From Antitrichia curtipendula (Eukaryota; Streptophyta; Bryopsida; Hypnales; Leucodontaceae), in contig OX579641.1 in the NCBI GenBank assembly GCA_951230915.1, positions 7,316,001 to 7,380,000 on the forward strand: DNA of 64,000 nucleotides, given 5' to 3'. This document shows, one piece after another, positions 49,476 to 60,795 of the stretch. Made by a program: the position numbers and the translations under genes. Every line of letters starts with the position of its first letter. Within the stretch, counting starts at the first letter, position 1. The notes beneath the pieces were generated by a model, which did not search any database, had not been told where the DNA came from, and worked only from the letters and a program-made list of their open reading frames with translations.

Positions 49476-51580
49476 TTTAGGGCCAAGATTTAAAACACTG
49501 GGTAACTCGGAACTTGACACACTAAATATCTTGGAAGCTAAACTCTGGACGTTTCCAAAAAGGTCTTGGAAACTAGACTTTGGAACTAAGGCCTGAGGAG
49601 GTTCAACGCTTTGCCGTGGAGTTGGATTTAACACCAACTCTAGGACTTGGTATCACTCCGGGATTCGAAGTTTGCTGTCCGCACCATTTTAACACAAACT
49701 ATAGGACTTGACGGTTGTGACTAGTTCGAAGCTTCGCCGTTCCGAGGGGGGGTCCACCCGACACGAGAGAAGTTAGAAGAAGGTGGGGCAAAAAACTCTT
49801 AGAAAATACACCTCGCAAGGTCAAAGCTTTGCCGTTCCACAAGGGGGTCCACTCAATGGGAGAAACGTTAGGAGAGGGTAAAGAAGATATACTTAAAGGA
49901 ACACACAAGTTAGGACAACGTGGAAACATCAAGCTCATACACTAAAGGCCCTCCAAAGCGGCATCGCCAAGGTACGGTGGGGGGTTGCTCTAGGGTTAGT
50001 ACAAGACACCAAAGAGACTTCAACACACCAGTTAGTTCCCAAGGATATACCAAAGATAGCAAGACTTTTGAATAACTACGAGAATATATGCAACCACACA
50101 CACAAAGTGTGTACAAAGCAAGGTAGAAGGACCTCCAAGGACCTTCAAAGCTTGAAATATAACAACAAAAAGAGCCAAAAAGTGCTCCAAAAACACCGTA
50201 GAGGTTTCTTGGCTAAAACGCCAAAATTCCCAACATAAGTTGGACCCACGGACCCAAAACAAGTATTGGGGGTGTTCAAGAGAGAAAAATGGAGACCTTA
50301 AATAGGTTTCCAAGGCCCCACCTTCCCTTCAAGAGCTCTAAAGTAACCTTATCAACTTGGATTTTCATCCTCATCTGCAAAGATTTTCATCCTAATCCCT
50401 AAAAAACTACTTTTACCTATCTACGCTGGACCAACCTCCTAACTTTTGGAGATTAACTCCAATCGTCAAATGGATTGCGCCATTGGCTCCAGATCGTCGT
50501 GTTTAGTCCAAAACCCCTCTACCCCCCGTATCGAGGACAAAAAACCATCGTAGGCTAATTTAGTTTTAAAAACTAAACCGTGGTAAAATCCTAGATATTG
50601 GGGGTCTCCTATTTTGAGAAATGTAAATAGCTTAGGGTCTCCGGTAGGTGTGAGGGAGTCGGAAAAGACTCTTGGTTGACTTCGTTCCGCCATCGTATGG
50701 TCCCGGAATGCCGGTCAACGTGGCGGGGACCCCGCCACGTGATTAATTCTCGAGGAATCTCGCCGGTTCGGGTACTTGTTGCTATCGGAATGTTGCGAAA
50801 CCTCACGGAGCGCATAATTAACATAAAACAAGCTAGTCTAATTTTTAGTGAGATTTTCTGGCAACCTAGGTAATTTCCATGAAATTCCCGTTGGAGGTTA
50901 TCAGGGTTGACCACCCGCAAAAGGTTCTTCTGCAAGTCGGAAGATGACGGGATTTTTCACAAGACCTCTCATGGGGTCACATGAAAGATGTGCAGGTGCA
51001 TTTTCATACCTGACACAATTGGTCAGTGGAGATGAATTGGCCATCTCCTTGAGTTTATCGATGGTGCGGGAATCTTTTGCAGATAGAAGAATCTTGGCGA
51101 ATCGATTTCGTCGTTGGACTCCTGGCATGAAATTTTTTCTAGGCCACCATCCTTGGGCTGTAGATTCCTCCACGGGCCCGGTCTTGCGTCAGTGGCTCCT
51201 GCATGCTAACAATCGGGGTTTGGGGAATTTCTAAACCTAACTCTAGGACCCGACCTAGTGGCCTCGTTGTGGATCCCTCGGACCGACTTAGCCATGAATT
51301 GCCACATTCATGGTGGAATTTAGCCCTTTCGGGCCTATGTGACTTGAACCCTACAAATCTAACCGTTTCGCTCTTTCTACCTATTTTTGGGCCTGATTTG
51401 GTGGGATTCTAAGTCTAAACACAATTCTAGACCAAATACTATAATGGATATGTTACAACCCTATTTTGGTTCTACACTCTTTTTATGTCTTTTTGTATAT
51501 TTTTCTTAACTTTAAATTGCAAATTTCCAAAAAGATAATTCTACGAGTCCCAAGTGACTAATTGGGAGCTCACAAGCCCG

Positions 51581-52165
51581 CGGAATTTATCTGCCTTGCC
51601 AAGGTGTAGTAGGGATGCATGTGCTTAAACTCACTGCAATCCTCCTACTCCAGTTTTGGCCCCTCCACTCAGCCCACGCCACCTAGCTATGCAGATGGCG
51701 GGTAGGGGGCATAAAACCATGCATATGTAATTGTGCGTGGGGTATCAATTAGCCTCCCTAAGCAAGGCCCAACTAATTGGAACTTCCCAATTGTATGGCT
51801 CCCTAATGCCACGGCTTTATTGTAGCAGGAGCTTCATGCATGTTGTGGACTCTTGTCTCTTGGTCGGAGCTTTCCACCTACCTAGACAAGGCAGAGACTC
51901 CTTGCCAAGAGCTAGGGCCTCAGATGCCTTAGCCAAGAGCCCCCAAAACTAACAAAGAGATCTCTTTCAAGGGCCAACTTCCACAACAAATGTTTTTTTC
52001 TTCTTCTTTGATGAGTAGATTAGCGCTAGAACAAATTTAGAATACAATTAGTGAAGGTAGGAGGCACATGGCACTCATATAAGTCTAGACAATTCTAGTT
52101 GAAACTAGATTAGTTTGAAATTGAGAATAGCAATTAGATATAATATTGTACACTGTATTTACATA
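51581..52165. other. Flank of LTR-type copy B, no gene seen
   Basis: Moderately GC-rich and may be a further, poorly matched part of the retroelement. A 73-codon frame at 51731-51952 has no domain. Confidence 0.35.
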
Positions 52166-53039
52166 CTTTGATGCCAATCATTGCATCAAGTGAGAGCCTA
52201 TGAACCTAACAAGATTGTTGTTAATTATATTATCAAAGATTGATGAACATGGCACGTGCTATTTTCTTATTAGAAATGATGGTCGAGACGATGGAGGAAA
52301 TGGAAGCTAAATTTCATTGAAGATTTAGGTTGTATAATTGGTTGTGATTAAAATTGAAGGGAAAAAAAATCTACAATGTATATTTATTTAAATTCTTGGA
52401 AACTACATATGGTTTAGATAAATAGAAAATTTTGTTAAAATAGAAATATTCCATAAGCCATTTTCAAGCTACACAATGTAAACCATATAGAACAAGTATA
52501 GATTTCAAACCACAAGGTCTAATTTATAAAAGTGCAAAAGTTGCGGAATGACTGCCATTATAAATAAAATTTCCTATATAGAAGCTTAGATGAGATAATG
52601 TATTTAGGAATATCTATGACTTGGTTTAAGACTCCAAGCTTTCATTTTTTACAAAGAATAATGAACAATAAAATGACCAACCTAATTGTTGAGGATACAA
52701 GGTTAATTACAATTGAATCAATGTATAAAATTATTCCAATTATTCTTAAAATACAACAAATCATTATAATTTATGCTTTAGACAATTATTTCATGGAGTG
52801 TTTTCTTGCAAAGAAGTTATCTTCAAGAAAATATGATTGGCCGTATGAATATCTTGATGTAATTTCCTTCAAATGATATGCCATTTCAAAATGCCTAAGA
52901 TGGAAACTAGATTTCTCTAATCTATTCTTCAAGGTGTCCAACTTTTAGTTTGATATGAAAATGCTCAATGCTAAAACAAGCATGATATAGGAAGTCAATT
53001 CTTGATAGAAAGCAATGGTGAAGAAGTGAGCAAAGGAAT
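52166..53039 (+). repeat. Dispersed repeat R2, copy 1, left part
   Basis: This aligns with 62125-62862 in the same orientation (TCAAGTGAGAGCCTAT, ATTATCAAAGATTGATGAA, CCTAAGATGGAAACTAGATTT). The alignment resumes on the other side of the CACTA insertion at 54096, matching 63030 onward. Both copies are non-coding. Confidence 0.8.
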
Positions 53040-54095
53040 CACTAGAAGAAAAATGTGTCCGCCGCAACCGACATTTGACAACTACTTTGGAACTAAGTGT
53101 CCTATACAACTGCACTGCGACTATAATCCCTCTCTATTTGCATCAACTTTGACGTATATATTGTTGTAGTTGCAAAGTAGTCATAGAATGAAGTATAGGA
53201 TCACGGAAGGATAATAGAGTTGTCATTTAGAATTACTGTGAGGTATTCTACATCCAATATTTATCATAGTTGTCAATGTGGACAACTCTACAGTTACATA
53301 TAATCTAAATTTGATTACAATTTGATGTGAAAATGACTAGATTGTGACAAGAAATCAATTAGGATTCAACTTGAAAACAACTACAATAGTCTACGATTAG
53401 GAAATAATTAGGAAACAATTGCAACTGTAAAATAACAGAAGTCATTTCCTACTTGTTTTGTAGTTGTTTCCTAGTTGTTTTCAAATCATTTTCCGATTGT
53501 ATAATAACAATTGTCCCATATCACTTGTCAAGAGTACCATTAGGTTGGACATATAAGACTTATAAATAATTGTATCCTTTTGTAACGAATTTTGTTAATA
53601 GAATTCAAAGATTTCTATAGTTTGTAGATTTTTTATAATTTTTACATTTTCTACAATTTATAGATTTTCTACATTTCATAGATTTTGAAATGTACAAATT
53701 CTATAAGTCGCAAATGTGCCACAAGTTGCAAACAAAGGACAAATGAATCACAAACAAGTCTCAATGAAGTCACAAATGAGTTGCAAACAAGTCACAGACG
53801 AGTTGCAATGAAGTGAAAAATGAGTCGCAAACTAGACACAATCGAGTCAAAATCTGTGTGTGGCAGCAAATACCATGTAAACAACCACTTCATAAAGCAC
53901 ATCAATGAAGTTCCAAATAAGCTACAAAATCAAAAATTAAAACATTTCACCTTGCAACTACGGTGCGACTAGAAACTTGTCCATAAGAACTAGGGGTCTC
54001 TACAACCCTCTAGATTATCACTAGTCGCAAATGTCCGATGCAATTCAAAACCAGTTGCTCTTTGTAGCCACAAAAACCCTCATTTTCTTCTAGTG
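53040..54095. mobile_element. CACTA (EnSpm) non-autonomous element
   Basis: The ends are CACTAGAAGAAAAATG and CATTTTCTTCTAGTG, with a 3-bp AAT duplication (53037-53039, 54096-54098). CACTA termini with a 3-bp duplication define the superfamily. The paralogous repeat at 62.9-63.1 kb has the unoccupied site (AAGGAACAAAGCAATGACC), confirming both edges. The 1,056-bp body has no transposase; it contains subterminal short repeats (GTTGCAAACAAGTCAC type), as CACTA elements often do. Confidence 0.92.
53700..53850. repeat. ~20-bp subterminal repeat of the CACTA element
   Basis: About seven degenerate units around CAAGTCACAAATGAGTTGCA. They probably act, or acted, as transposase-binding subterminal repeats (inference from other CACTA elements). 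Confidence 0.6.
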
Positions 54096-54098
54096 AAT

Positions 54099-56960
54099 AA
54101 AGTAGTGACCAAAAGTTTTCCTTAGAAGACTAGAAAGAAGACAATAAGAAAACATATAACTAAAGGGTTGTGTGGAGAAGTTGTGGGTTTATGTTGCTCA
54201 GTGAAGAGACATCTTGGTGGTAGACTAGGAAAAAACACTTGTGCCTAAGTCTCAATAGTAGGGTGCAATTTCTACATTAAGTAACGGATGTTTGTGTTGC
54301 CTACTTTTTATCCATGAATTGTTTGATTGTGATGCATCTCACTCAATTAATCCACATTTTTGTCTACCGAGACATGGGTGATTGTAAATTTTTGGTGCAT
54401 GGTATGATCGAATTCAAAAATGATGCACCATTTCACCCAACCGAGGCTTGCTTATTGCCCTATAAAAGGTAGGTGCAACAAGCGTCTTCTTCATTTTTTC
54501 TTCATTACTTTGGTTTTCACTCTTCCCTTGTCCATTGTTCTGTCCAAGTATTGATATACATTGTCCAAATAGTTATGTTCTTGTGCATATTCACATAATG
54601 GCAAAATACTTGCATGACCAAGCACAATACCTTAAGGATACCAATTGATGGGGCGCTTGGGTGAAGTAAGCATGGTCACAAAGTTAATCACTTGCATTTT
54701 TTTGTATTACCTAGTCAAAGATTCAAGTTGCGCTCTGATTTTGGTGCAATTTCATGCTACAAAAGTTGTTTTTTAAGCATGTATTCATTGCTTTTGCTAA
54801 AATGCTATGAATTGAATCATGATACACAATGCTTCAATTGAATGCAATTCAAACAACCTCAATGCTGCTCTTGAGTTCCTTAATTTCATACAAATATAAA
54901 TGTGTTGCAGAGAGCCGAAGCTTGGAGGAGTGAACTCTTGGATATTCTTTGGTATTGTTTCTCACCTTCTGTAATTCCTAAATCCTAAATCAAATATGCA
55001 AAAGTATACTGAAAAGTTCTTTTTCTTGATGCAATTCTAGTGACATCAATTCTAGTTCCAAACATAATTTGTATAATTTATTTTAAAGCTTCAATGAGAT
55101 GGAAGTCCAAATTACTTTATCAACATGGTTGTCATTAATTCCTAAATTGACTAATTATGGTTTCCACTTGCTCGTTGTTGGCAATATAATAAATTTATGC
55201 TCTTGTTGTGTTTGGAGGCTCTCACTTGACTCAACGACTGGCAACAAGCTATGTAATTATATGTAACTACTGTCTACAATATGACTAACTTTTGAACCTA
55301 TTGCTAATTCCTCACTGAGCATTTGTTGCAAATTCCTCAATGAGCCTTCATTCTAGTTGAACTGGAATACATAAATGTAGAAGTGTTTGCATCCTATGCA
55401 AAAGTTGTTCATTGATCAACTTGATTGAGTCTAATGATTTCCTTCACTCGCTAGATGCCAAGACCGAGCACTCCTTAAACTAGAGACGGATGCAATCATG
55501 TCCATCACTATTCAATTGACGTACAATAGAGAGGAGTACGAGGAAGACGAGCAACTAGTACATACATTGAAAATCATATCTTTTGTTCATTCTAATTTCA
55601 TGATTGTGCACCAAGTTTCAAACACAGTCATGCCCTTAATGCTACTATCACTCTTGTTTGTTGAGGTTTCCCACTGGATTGAGGAGAGTGAATCTATATA
55701 ATTTTCTTGATGTAGAGGACTTTGAGCAATGACCAATTTTTTGACCTCCTACAGAAGGAGAGCTTGCAAAGCAACACTGATCATGCGAATTCATCAACCA
55801 CATGTGAGTTCAACTAGCCATGGCTTGAATCTATACAATCATCCTTTGGTATATCTTGGTTGCTTAATGCCAAGATGTGTCAAATTCTCTTTCTAAGTTT
55901 GCGAATTGGTTATTGGTCAATGAACAAGCAGTGCATTATTCAGCAATGAGTCATTAACACTTGTAGTTTAGGGTGTTGATATGACACATACCAAATCACC
56001 ATGCAAACAATTGTCAATTCGTAGTAACAATTAGGAATATCTGAATAATTATGGTAAGGTGAGTACCTAATAATAAATCTACCTGATATTTTCAGGTCTA
56101 CTTAAGTTCATGGCGCAGGAGAAAGCGCTCGGCTACCTCTCCACTATCGCCTTGGAGGGGCCTTTTTTTTATATTGATTTGGAAGACTGAATACTACTCC
56201 CCCAAATTCACACAATTTCCTCCTGAGAGACTCAGAGATTAGAGTGATGAGCTCATTCATGATCCCATTTTTATTCTAGTTTTGGATTAGAGGGGCGGAA
56301 ATAGCTGAGCACTTCTTCAATTCGGCAGTTCTACAACTGTTGGAGGTCAATTGTTCGCGTTCATATCACCAGTCAAATGATAATTGGTCATGGTCACTGG
56401 ATACAAATAATTCAATGATATGATAAATTTCTTGGACATCAACATGCGTACGTGATTGCAAAATAAAACTTGGATTCTGGATTCTCCAAGCTCTTGCGAG
56501 TCGGTGGGAAGTCGTCTGCCTGCACGACCATTTGATCATCATTCTCGACATATAGACCGACCGCATGTTTTAAAGGTGCTTGAAAAATGAGTTGCCCACT
56601 TTCTACTTTGCGATAAGAACACTAAGGAATGTCTCCATCGGATGCCAGTTCATCTTGAGAAATTATCACAATATTGCAAAGTCCGGAGTGAGAGTCGCAC
56701 TTCCTTAAACCACAAGAAGAATCTAAACCTCCTTGAGCTCAATTCCACAGTCGTCCACTGAAAGATTTGGCACATCCTTAATCTGGTACTTCAGTAGACG
56801 TTGCTTGAAAATTCCCGGCACTGCAGCTGCTGAAGGACATTCAACTGTCAGTAAATGGAATATAATGCATTAGGGTAGGAACACTCAAATTAAAGTGACA
56901 CTGCACTTAATTTCACGACAATGTACTTCCCTTCTACATTTCAAAACTTAAGCGTAGGGC
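54099..56960. other. Intergenic DNA, no gene seen
   Basis: AT-rich with no recognisable coding domain. A TATAAAAG box at 54461-54468 followed by a pyrimidine-rich stretch (CTTCTTCATTTTTTCTTC) could be a promoter, perhaps of an unmapped LTR, but no downstream product is recognised. Confidence 0.4.
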
Positions 56961-56964
56961 AGGT

Positions 56965-57560
56965 TAACAATTGCTACTCCATAGTGTTCATGTGCATCAA
57001 CTCAAAAACTGGAAGCAAAACCTCTAGAAAGTGGCTTTCTGTGGCCAGCCCCTGCGATAAGTGAAGCATTTAGCCTGCACGAAATGATTAACAAATAGAA
57101 GAAATGAGGGATCGGTTCTGCATGAATTAGAAAATGAAGAAAGATTGAAGACACAGCTAGCTAGCAAATGATGATCTCTAGAGGAATTCAACATTTGACC
57201 AAAGAGCTGATGCAAAAATCAGACACTGGAAGCTACCCGATGCATGCAATTCCTTTCGGAGATCAAGCATCCAAATCTGTACTACGAATTAGTTTCCTTA
57301 CAAAATAGCGAGGTTAGCGAAGTCTTGTGGTCTAAGATAAGCGACCAACTGAAAACACGAGTGAGACGTTTCACCTTCAGCAGGAATTGGAAGGGAATGC
57401 AAGGATCGGTCGGTCTCGTCTACGCAGGGCATGCGTTCGAATCCCGGTTTCCGTTCAGAAAGGCGCTCAAATCCTGTCAGCGCTCCGAACAGAAAACTAC
57501 GCGAGGACCGACGGAGGTGCTGCGTTTGAACCATGCTCATCAAAAGGTACTTTTATAGAA
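56965..57560 (+). repeat. Dispersed repeat R1, 5' part, right copy
   Basis: Direct-orientation partner of 17600-18240, including the B-box-like GCGTTCGAATCCCGG at about 57433-57447. Open frames of 81-104 codons in it are not conserved between the copies and are not called. Confidence 0.75.
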
Positions 57561-57639
57561 AATAATCAATCTTGAATGTCTAAACTAACATTGCAAAATG
57601 GGTCCTGTAAGGCAATTGTTGAGAGGTTTTCAAGAGTTT

Positions 57640-57930
57640 TTTCCTACTCCAAGAATTTACGACTTTAGACTTGAAAACAAATGAAAACAATGAATCACAT
57701 AAATCTTGTCATTTGCATCTTTAAGCCTAGGAACAATTTTGTCAAATGTAATGAAGATATGGATCTCACATTCTCTTGTTGACTGATTTGGATTATCCAT
57801 GTTGCTTTTGTGAGCTCTCCTCTTGTAGCAAGTCCAAAAACTGATGACAACTCTTGAAAGTCTTCCTTTGCACCCAAATAATTACTAAAAAATTTGCATA
57901 GATTTGTTATCTTGAGTCTTTGCTTGAGTG
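57640..57930 (+). repeat. Dispersed repeat R3, copy 1
   Basis: It matches 61750-62100 (GGATCTCACATTC/CCT, AGCAAGTCCAA, TGCACC(C/T)AAATAAT, ATAGATTTGTTATCT). Non-coding. Confidence 0.65.
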
Positions 57931-58074
57931 TAACAAAAGTTGCTAGAGAAGACCAGAGATCTTACTATGGAAGTATCTTATCATCTTTTCATTATGCAAA
58001 ATCTATATTGTTCAAAAGAGTAATTATACCCAAACCTATAGGTATGATTGTAAACCTAGATTGTGCACCTACTT

Positions 58075-58560
58075 GATGCAATACCTTTAGACAAAAGCCA
58101 AGTGCCCGAACCATGATCTTCTTACCCCAAACCAAGTCTTCACCGTCCACTAAAAAAATCTAGAACATCTATGACTCTTTCAGAGCCGGTGAGAGGGATG
58201 GGATAGCTGCCCTCAACCCCTCTCCCTCTTCAATCCCAACTCCACTGCGCCAGCCATGTCACAACAAAATAAATAAGGGAGAGGGACATGGGACTTACCA
58301 CATCGACAACATCTTGACAATCATGTGGACTCTTACTAGTAAGTTACTATTGACTTCCCATTGATATGCAAACTTCACCCAAGTAATGAAAATGAAAGAT
58401 TACATAGATTTGTAATCTTGGTAGTCTTTGCTTGAGTCCCTAATAAAAAATCACATGTACAAGAAATCGACAATCATTTACTATAAAAGTATCTTTTAAT
58501 GAGCGTGGTTCATATGCAGCACCTCAGTCAGTCTTCAAGTAGTTTTGTTTGATTTTACGT
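58075..58560 (-). repeat. Dispersed repeat R1, 3' part, tandem copy 1
   Basis: Reverse-oriented relative of 18200-18680. It is followed about 585 bp later by a second copy, and the two form a direct tandem pair. Shared landmarks: CCCTCAACCCCTCTCCCTCT and ACAATCATGTGGACTCTTAC. Confidence 0.75.
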
Positions 58561-58657
58561 ATTGTGGTAGCAAAATCTAAGGATAGAAATATCTACAAGT
58601 TTGTTCACAAAAATATTATCCAAAACTAAGTATATGACTGTAGACCTAGATGGCGTA

Positions 58658-59200
58658 CAATACCTTTTGTCCAAAGGTGCACTCAACCAGGCCATCTTTT
58701 GTCTACCAAACTAAGTCTGCACTACTAAAAAAATCTAAAACATCTATGACTCTCTCAAAGACGGTGAGAAGGATGGGATAGCTGCCCTCAACCCCTCTCC
58801 CTCTTCAATCCTAACTCCACTGCACCGGCCATGTCACAACGAAAGAGACAAGGGAGGGGATCATTGGACTTACCGCGTCAACAACATCTTGACAATCATG
58901 TGGACTCTTACTAGTAAGTTACCATTCACTCCCCACCCAATCCATACGCAAACTTCACCCAAGTAATTAAAATGAAAGATTACATAGATTTGTTATCTTG
59001 CAGTCTTTGCTTGAGTCCAACAAAAAAAAAACATGTATAAGAAGAGCGACAATCTCACTCTGGAAGTATCTTTGTTTTCATGAGCATGGTTCATATGCGG
59101 CACCTCCGTCGGTCCTGGAGTAGTTTGGTTTGGAGCTGTGGCAGAACTTGAGCGCCTTTCCGAACTGAAACCGGGATTTAACGCATGCCCTGTGATCGGA
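58658..59200 (-). repeat. Dispersed repeat R1, 3' part plus B-box segment, tandem copy 2
   Basis: Second unit of the tandem pair. Unlike copy 1 it continues into the full B-box-like segment (59080-59200, reverse complement of GCGTTAAATCCCGG). Copy 2 therefore has the same order as 18080-18760, whereas copy 1 is truncated near 58560. Confidence 0.75.
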
Positions 59201-60435
59201 GACCTGTTTAATTATGTGTAAGTTCAACAAGCTAGTGTGGGTCTCCTGGAATTCGTATGCTTCAACCACCTATTCGAGAAATCTTTGTATGTGAAGTAAC
59301 TATACATTCCATTTGTGAGTGCTTTCCTTCCAGTCTAGTACGTAGGACTCCTTTCCAAATGTTCTGCCAATGTTCAGTTTCGATCAATCTTACCAACTGA
59401 AGGCCGAATCCTGCATGTGGTCGTCGTCTCCACCGCAATTGAAGACTAAACCGCACAATGAAAGTTCTGTTTGATTTCTCCGCACTTTCATAACAGTGCT
59501 GTACTTTTCTGCACACATGAGTGATTCATATTCTTACGCAATGGACATGCATCTGGAGTTAACATTGGTTGGATACGAATTGTAGGTTCAACCCTGGGCG
59601 ACAAGCTCTAGCTGCACTTCCAAATCGGCTCCGAGGATTTCACGCGATGTCCGGGGTGTGGCATTTTGATTCCGATGGCGTTTCCTATCTCGTCGAAGAT
59701 CCGATGGAGGAAACGTCGATTCCCGGGCCAGCCATGGGGCACAAGGTGCTCGTGCACAAAGCTTCCAACATCACCATGACCAGCTACGAGGAGCTCAACA
59801 GCAAGCTGCACTCGCATGGCTGGCACCCGTACTTGCAGAACGAGGAGATGCGGCAGTACCACCGGGGTGCCCACTGCGACGACGTCATCACCCTGCCTCT
59901 CTACTTCTCCGACATGCGCACGACTCACATGTATGATGTGGTGGTGAAGACGCGGTCGGCTTTCGAGGTCCGGGATGTGGCACAGCTCTCGATGTCGCTC
60001 GTGAAGTGATTCGATTGGCGCGCATCGTCCACGAATTTTGAACAGCAAGTGCATGAGCCCAAGCAGTAATTAAGGAGGTTCAGTGCTTAGCTTCCAATAT
60101 GCATGTATGTCGCTGTGTGTGAGAACTATTGGCAGTAGTTTTCAATTTCGACCTCCAATCGGTACTAACAGGGATTGGGGAAGACCTCCATTTCCTTCAG
60201 TTGATCCTCCCAGGCAATTCTTACGCATTAATTCCTCGGCCTCCTGCTTCGCAGCCGAGTGCGGCTGCGCAACTTCCCCGCCTGGGAGCGACTCAGGGAT
60301 GAATGCATGGTTTTCTGTTCGGGAACACCTTTAGTTAAGTAGAAGATCAGTATCCTTAATCAGGGTTAGTTCGATCATTTCGCATCCAATTGCAAACCAC
60401 GAGTGCTTCTTTCTCTTGAGCGTGATTGTGGTCAA
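59195..60435 (+). repeat. Duplicated FPF1 block, right copy
   Basis: Inverted partner of 15965-17185. It holds the intact gene and both flanks. The shared sequence begins immediately after a copy of R1, so that repeat may have mediated the duplication (inference). Confidence 0.85.
59647..60009 (+). CDS. FLOWERING-PROMOTING FACTOR1-like protein
   Basis: A single-exon coding region of 120 residues. It has the family hallmarks in order: the N-terminal MSGVWHF (Trp at 5), LVEDP at 15-19, KVLVHKAS at 33-40, TSYEELNSKLHSHGW at 45-59, YHRG at 71-74, ITLP at 81-84 and MYDVVVKTRSAFEVRD at 95-110. FPF1 and its relatives are about 110 residues, so the length fits. The family promotes flowering competence or growth in angiosperms; its role in other plants is poorly known. 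I chose ATG 59647 because it gives the conserved MSGVW start; the frame extends upstream but without similarity. An AATTGTAG|GTTCAACC junction about 60 bp upstream may end a 5'UTR intron. The paralogue at 16359-16720 is broken, so this is the only working copy here. Confidence 0.92.
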   Translation: MSGVWHFDSDGVSYLVEDPMEETSIPGPAMGHKVLVHKASNITMTSYEELNSKLHSHGWHPYLQNEEMRQYHRGAHCDDVITLPLYFSDMRTTHMYDVVVKTRSAFEVRDVAQLSMSLVK

Positions 60436-60795
60436 ACGGCTTCAGCTTGTTGAAGTTAGTTTGCATCTGGGTGGGAAATTAAGACGATAGAGTAAGAAGT
60501 ATGAGGTCTGTTCAGTGCTTGCAATATGTAATTATGTCCCTGTAATTGGCATTTCCAATCTCAACCTCCGGACGGTAATTAGAGGGATTTGGGAACACCT
60601 CCATTTCCTGGGTCCTCGCAGGGATATTGTATGCATTCCTCAGTGTGTCCTGCTTCGCCGAGTATGCCGACCTACTTCCCCTTCAATTGGAGCGACTCGT
60701 CTGGATGAATAATGCGTTCCCTAGCTTATGCTTGGGAACACCTTTCTTAGAAGATTAGTTAGTATCCTTAACTAAATCAGGGTTAGTTCAGTTTA
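60085..60795 (+). repeat. Tandem duplication of the FPF1 3' flank
   Basis: Two units of roughly 425 bp (about 60085-60410 and 60505-60795) share GTTCAGTGCTT, ACCTCCATTTCCT, TGCATTCCT/ATTCCTC, GCTTCGC and GGGAACACCTTT, then TATCCTTAA and CAGGGTTAGTT. The second unit is the closer match to the fragment at 36714. A 3' UTR or downstream origin is likely. Confidence 0.7.

Larger units (their letters stand above)
47935..51580 (-). mobile_element. LTR-type retroelement, non-coding, copy B
   Basis: This is the reverse-oriented relative of 19140-22650, sharing the same landmarks in the same order: GAGCTCCCAATT at 51565, GCCAATGGCGCAATCCATTT at 50471, TTTTGGCGTTTTAGCC at 50213, CTTTGGAGGGCC at 49945 and a TATA-like TATTTAA at 50298. 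It is clearly diverged from copy A. The part that corresponds to the purine-rich interior of copy A has expanded into several minisatellites. No retroviral protein domain is visible. Confidence 0.6.

Noticed and set aside
57430..57450. tRNA gene around GTTCGAATCCCGG
   Set aside because: The flanking bases do not form a T-stem, and no acceptor stem or anticodon arm can be drawn; it is kept only as a B-box-like part of a repeat.
59608..60054. 148-codon minus-strand frame opposite the FPF1-like gene
   Set aside because: It is a shadow of the FPF1 coding sequence; the plus-strand frame has the family motifs.
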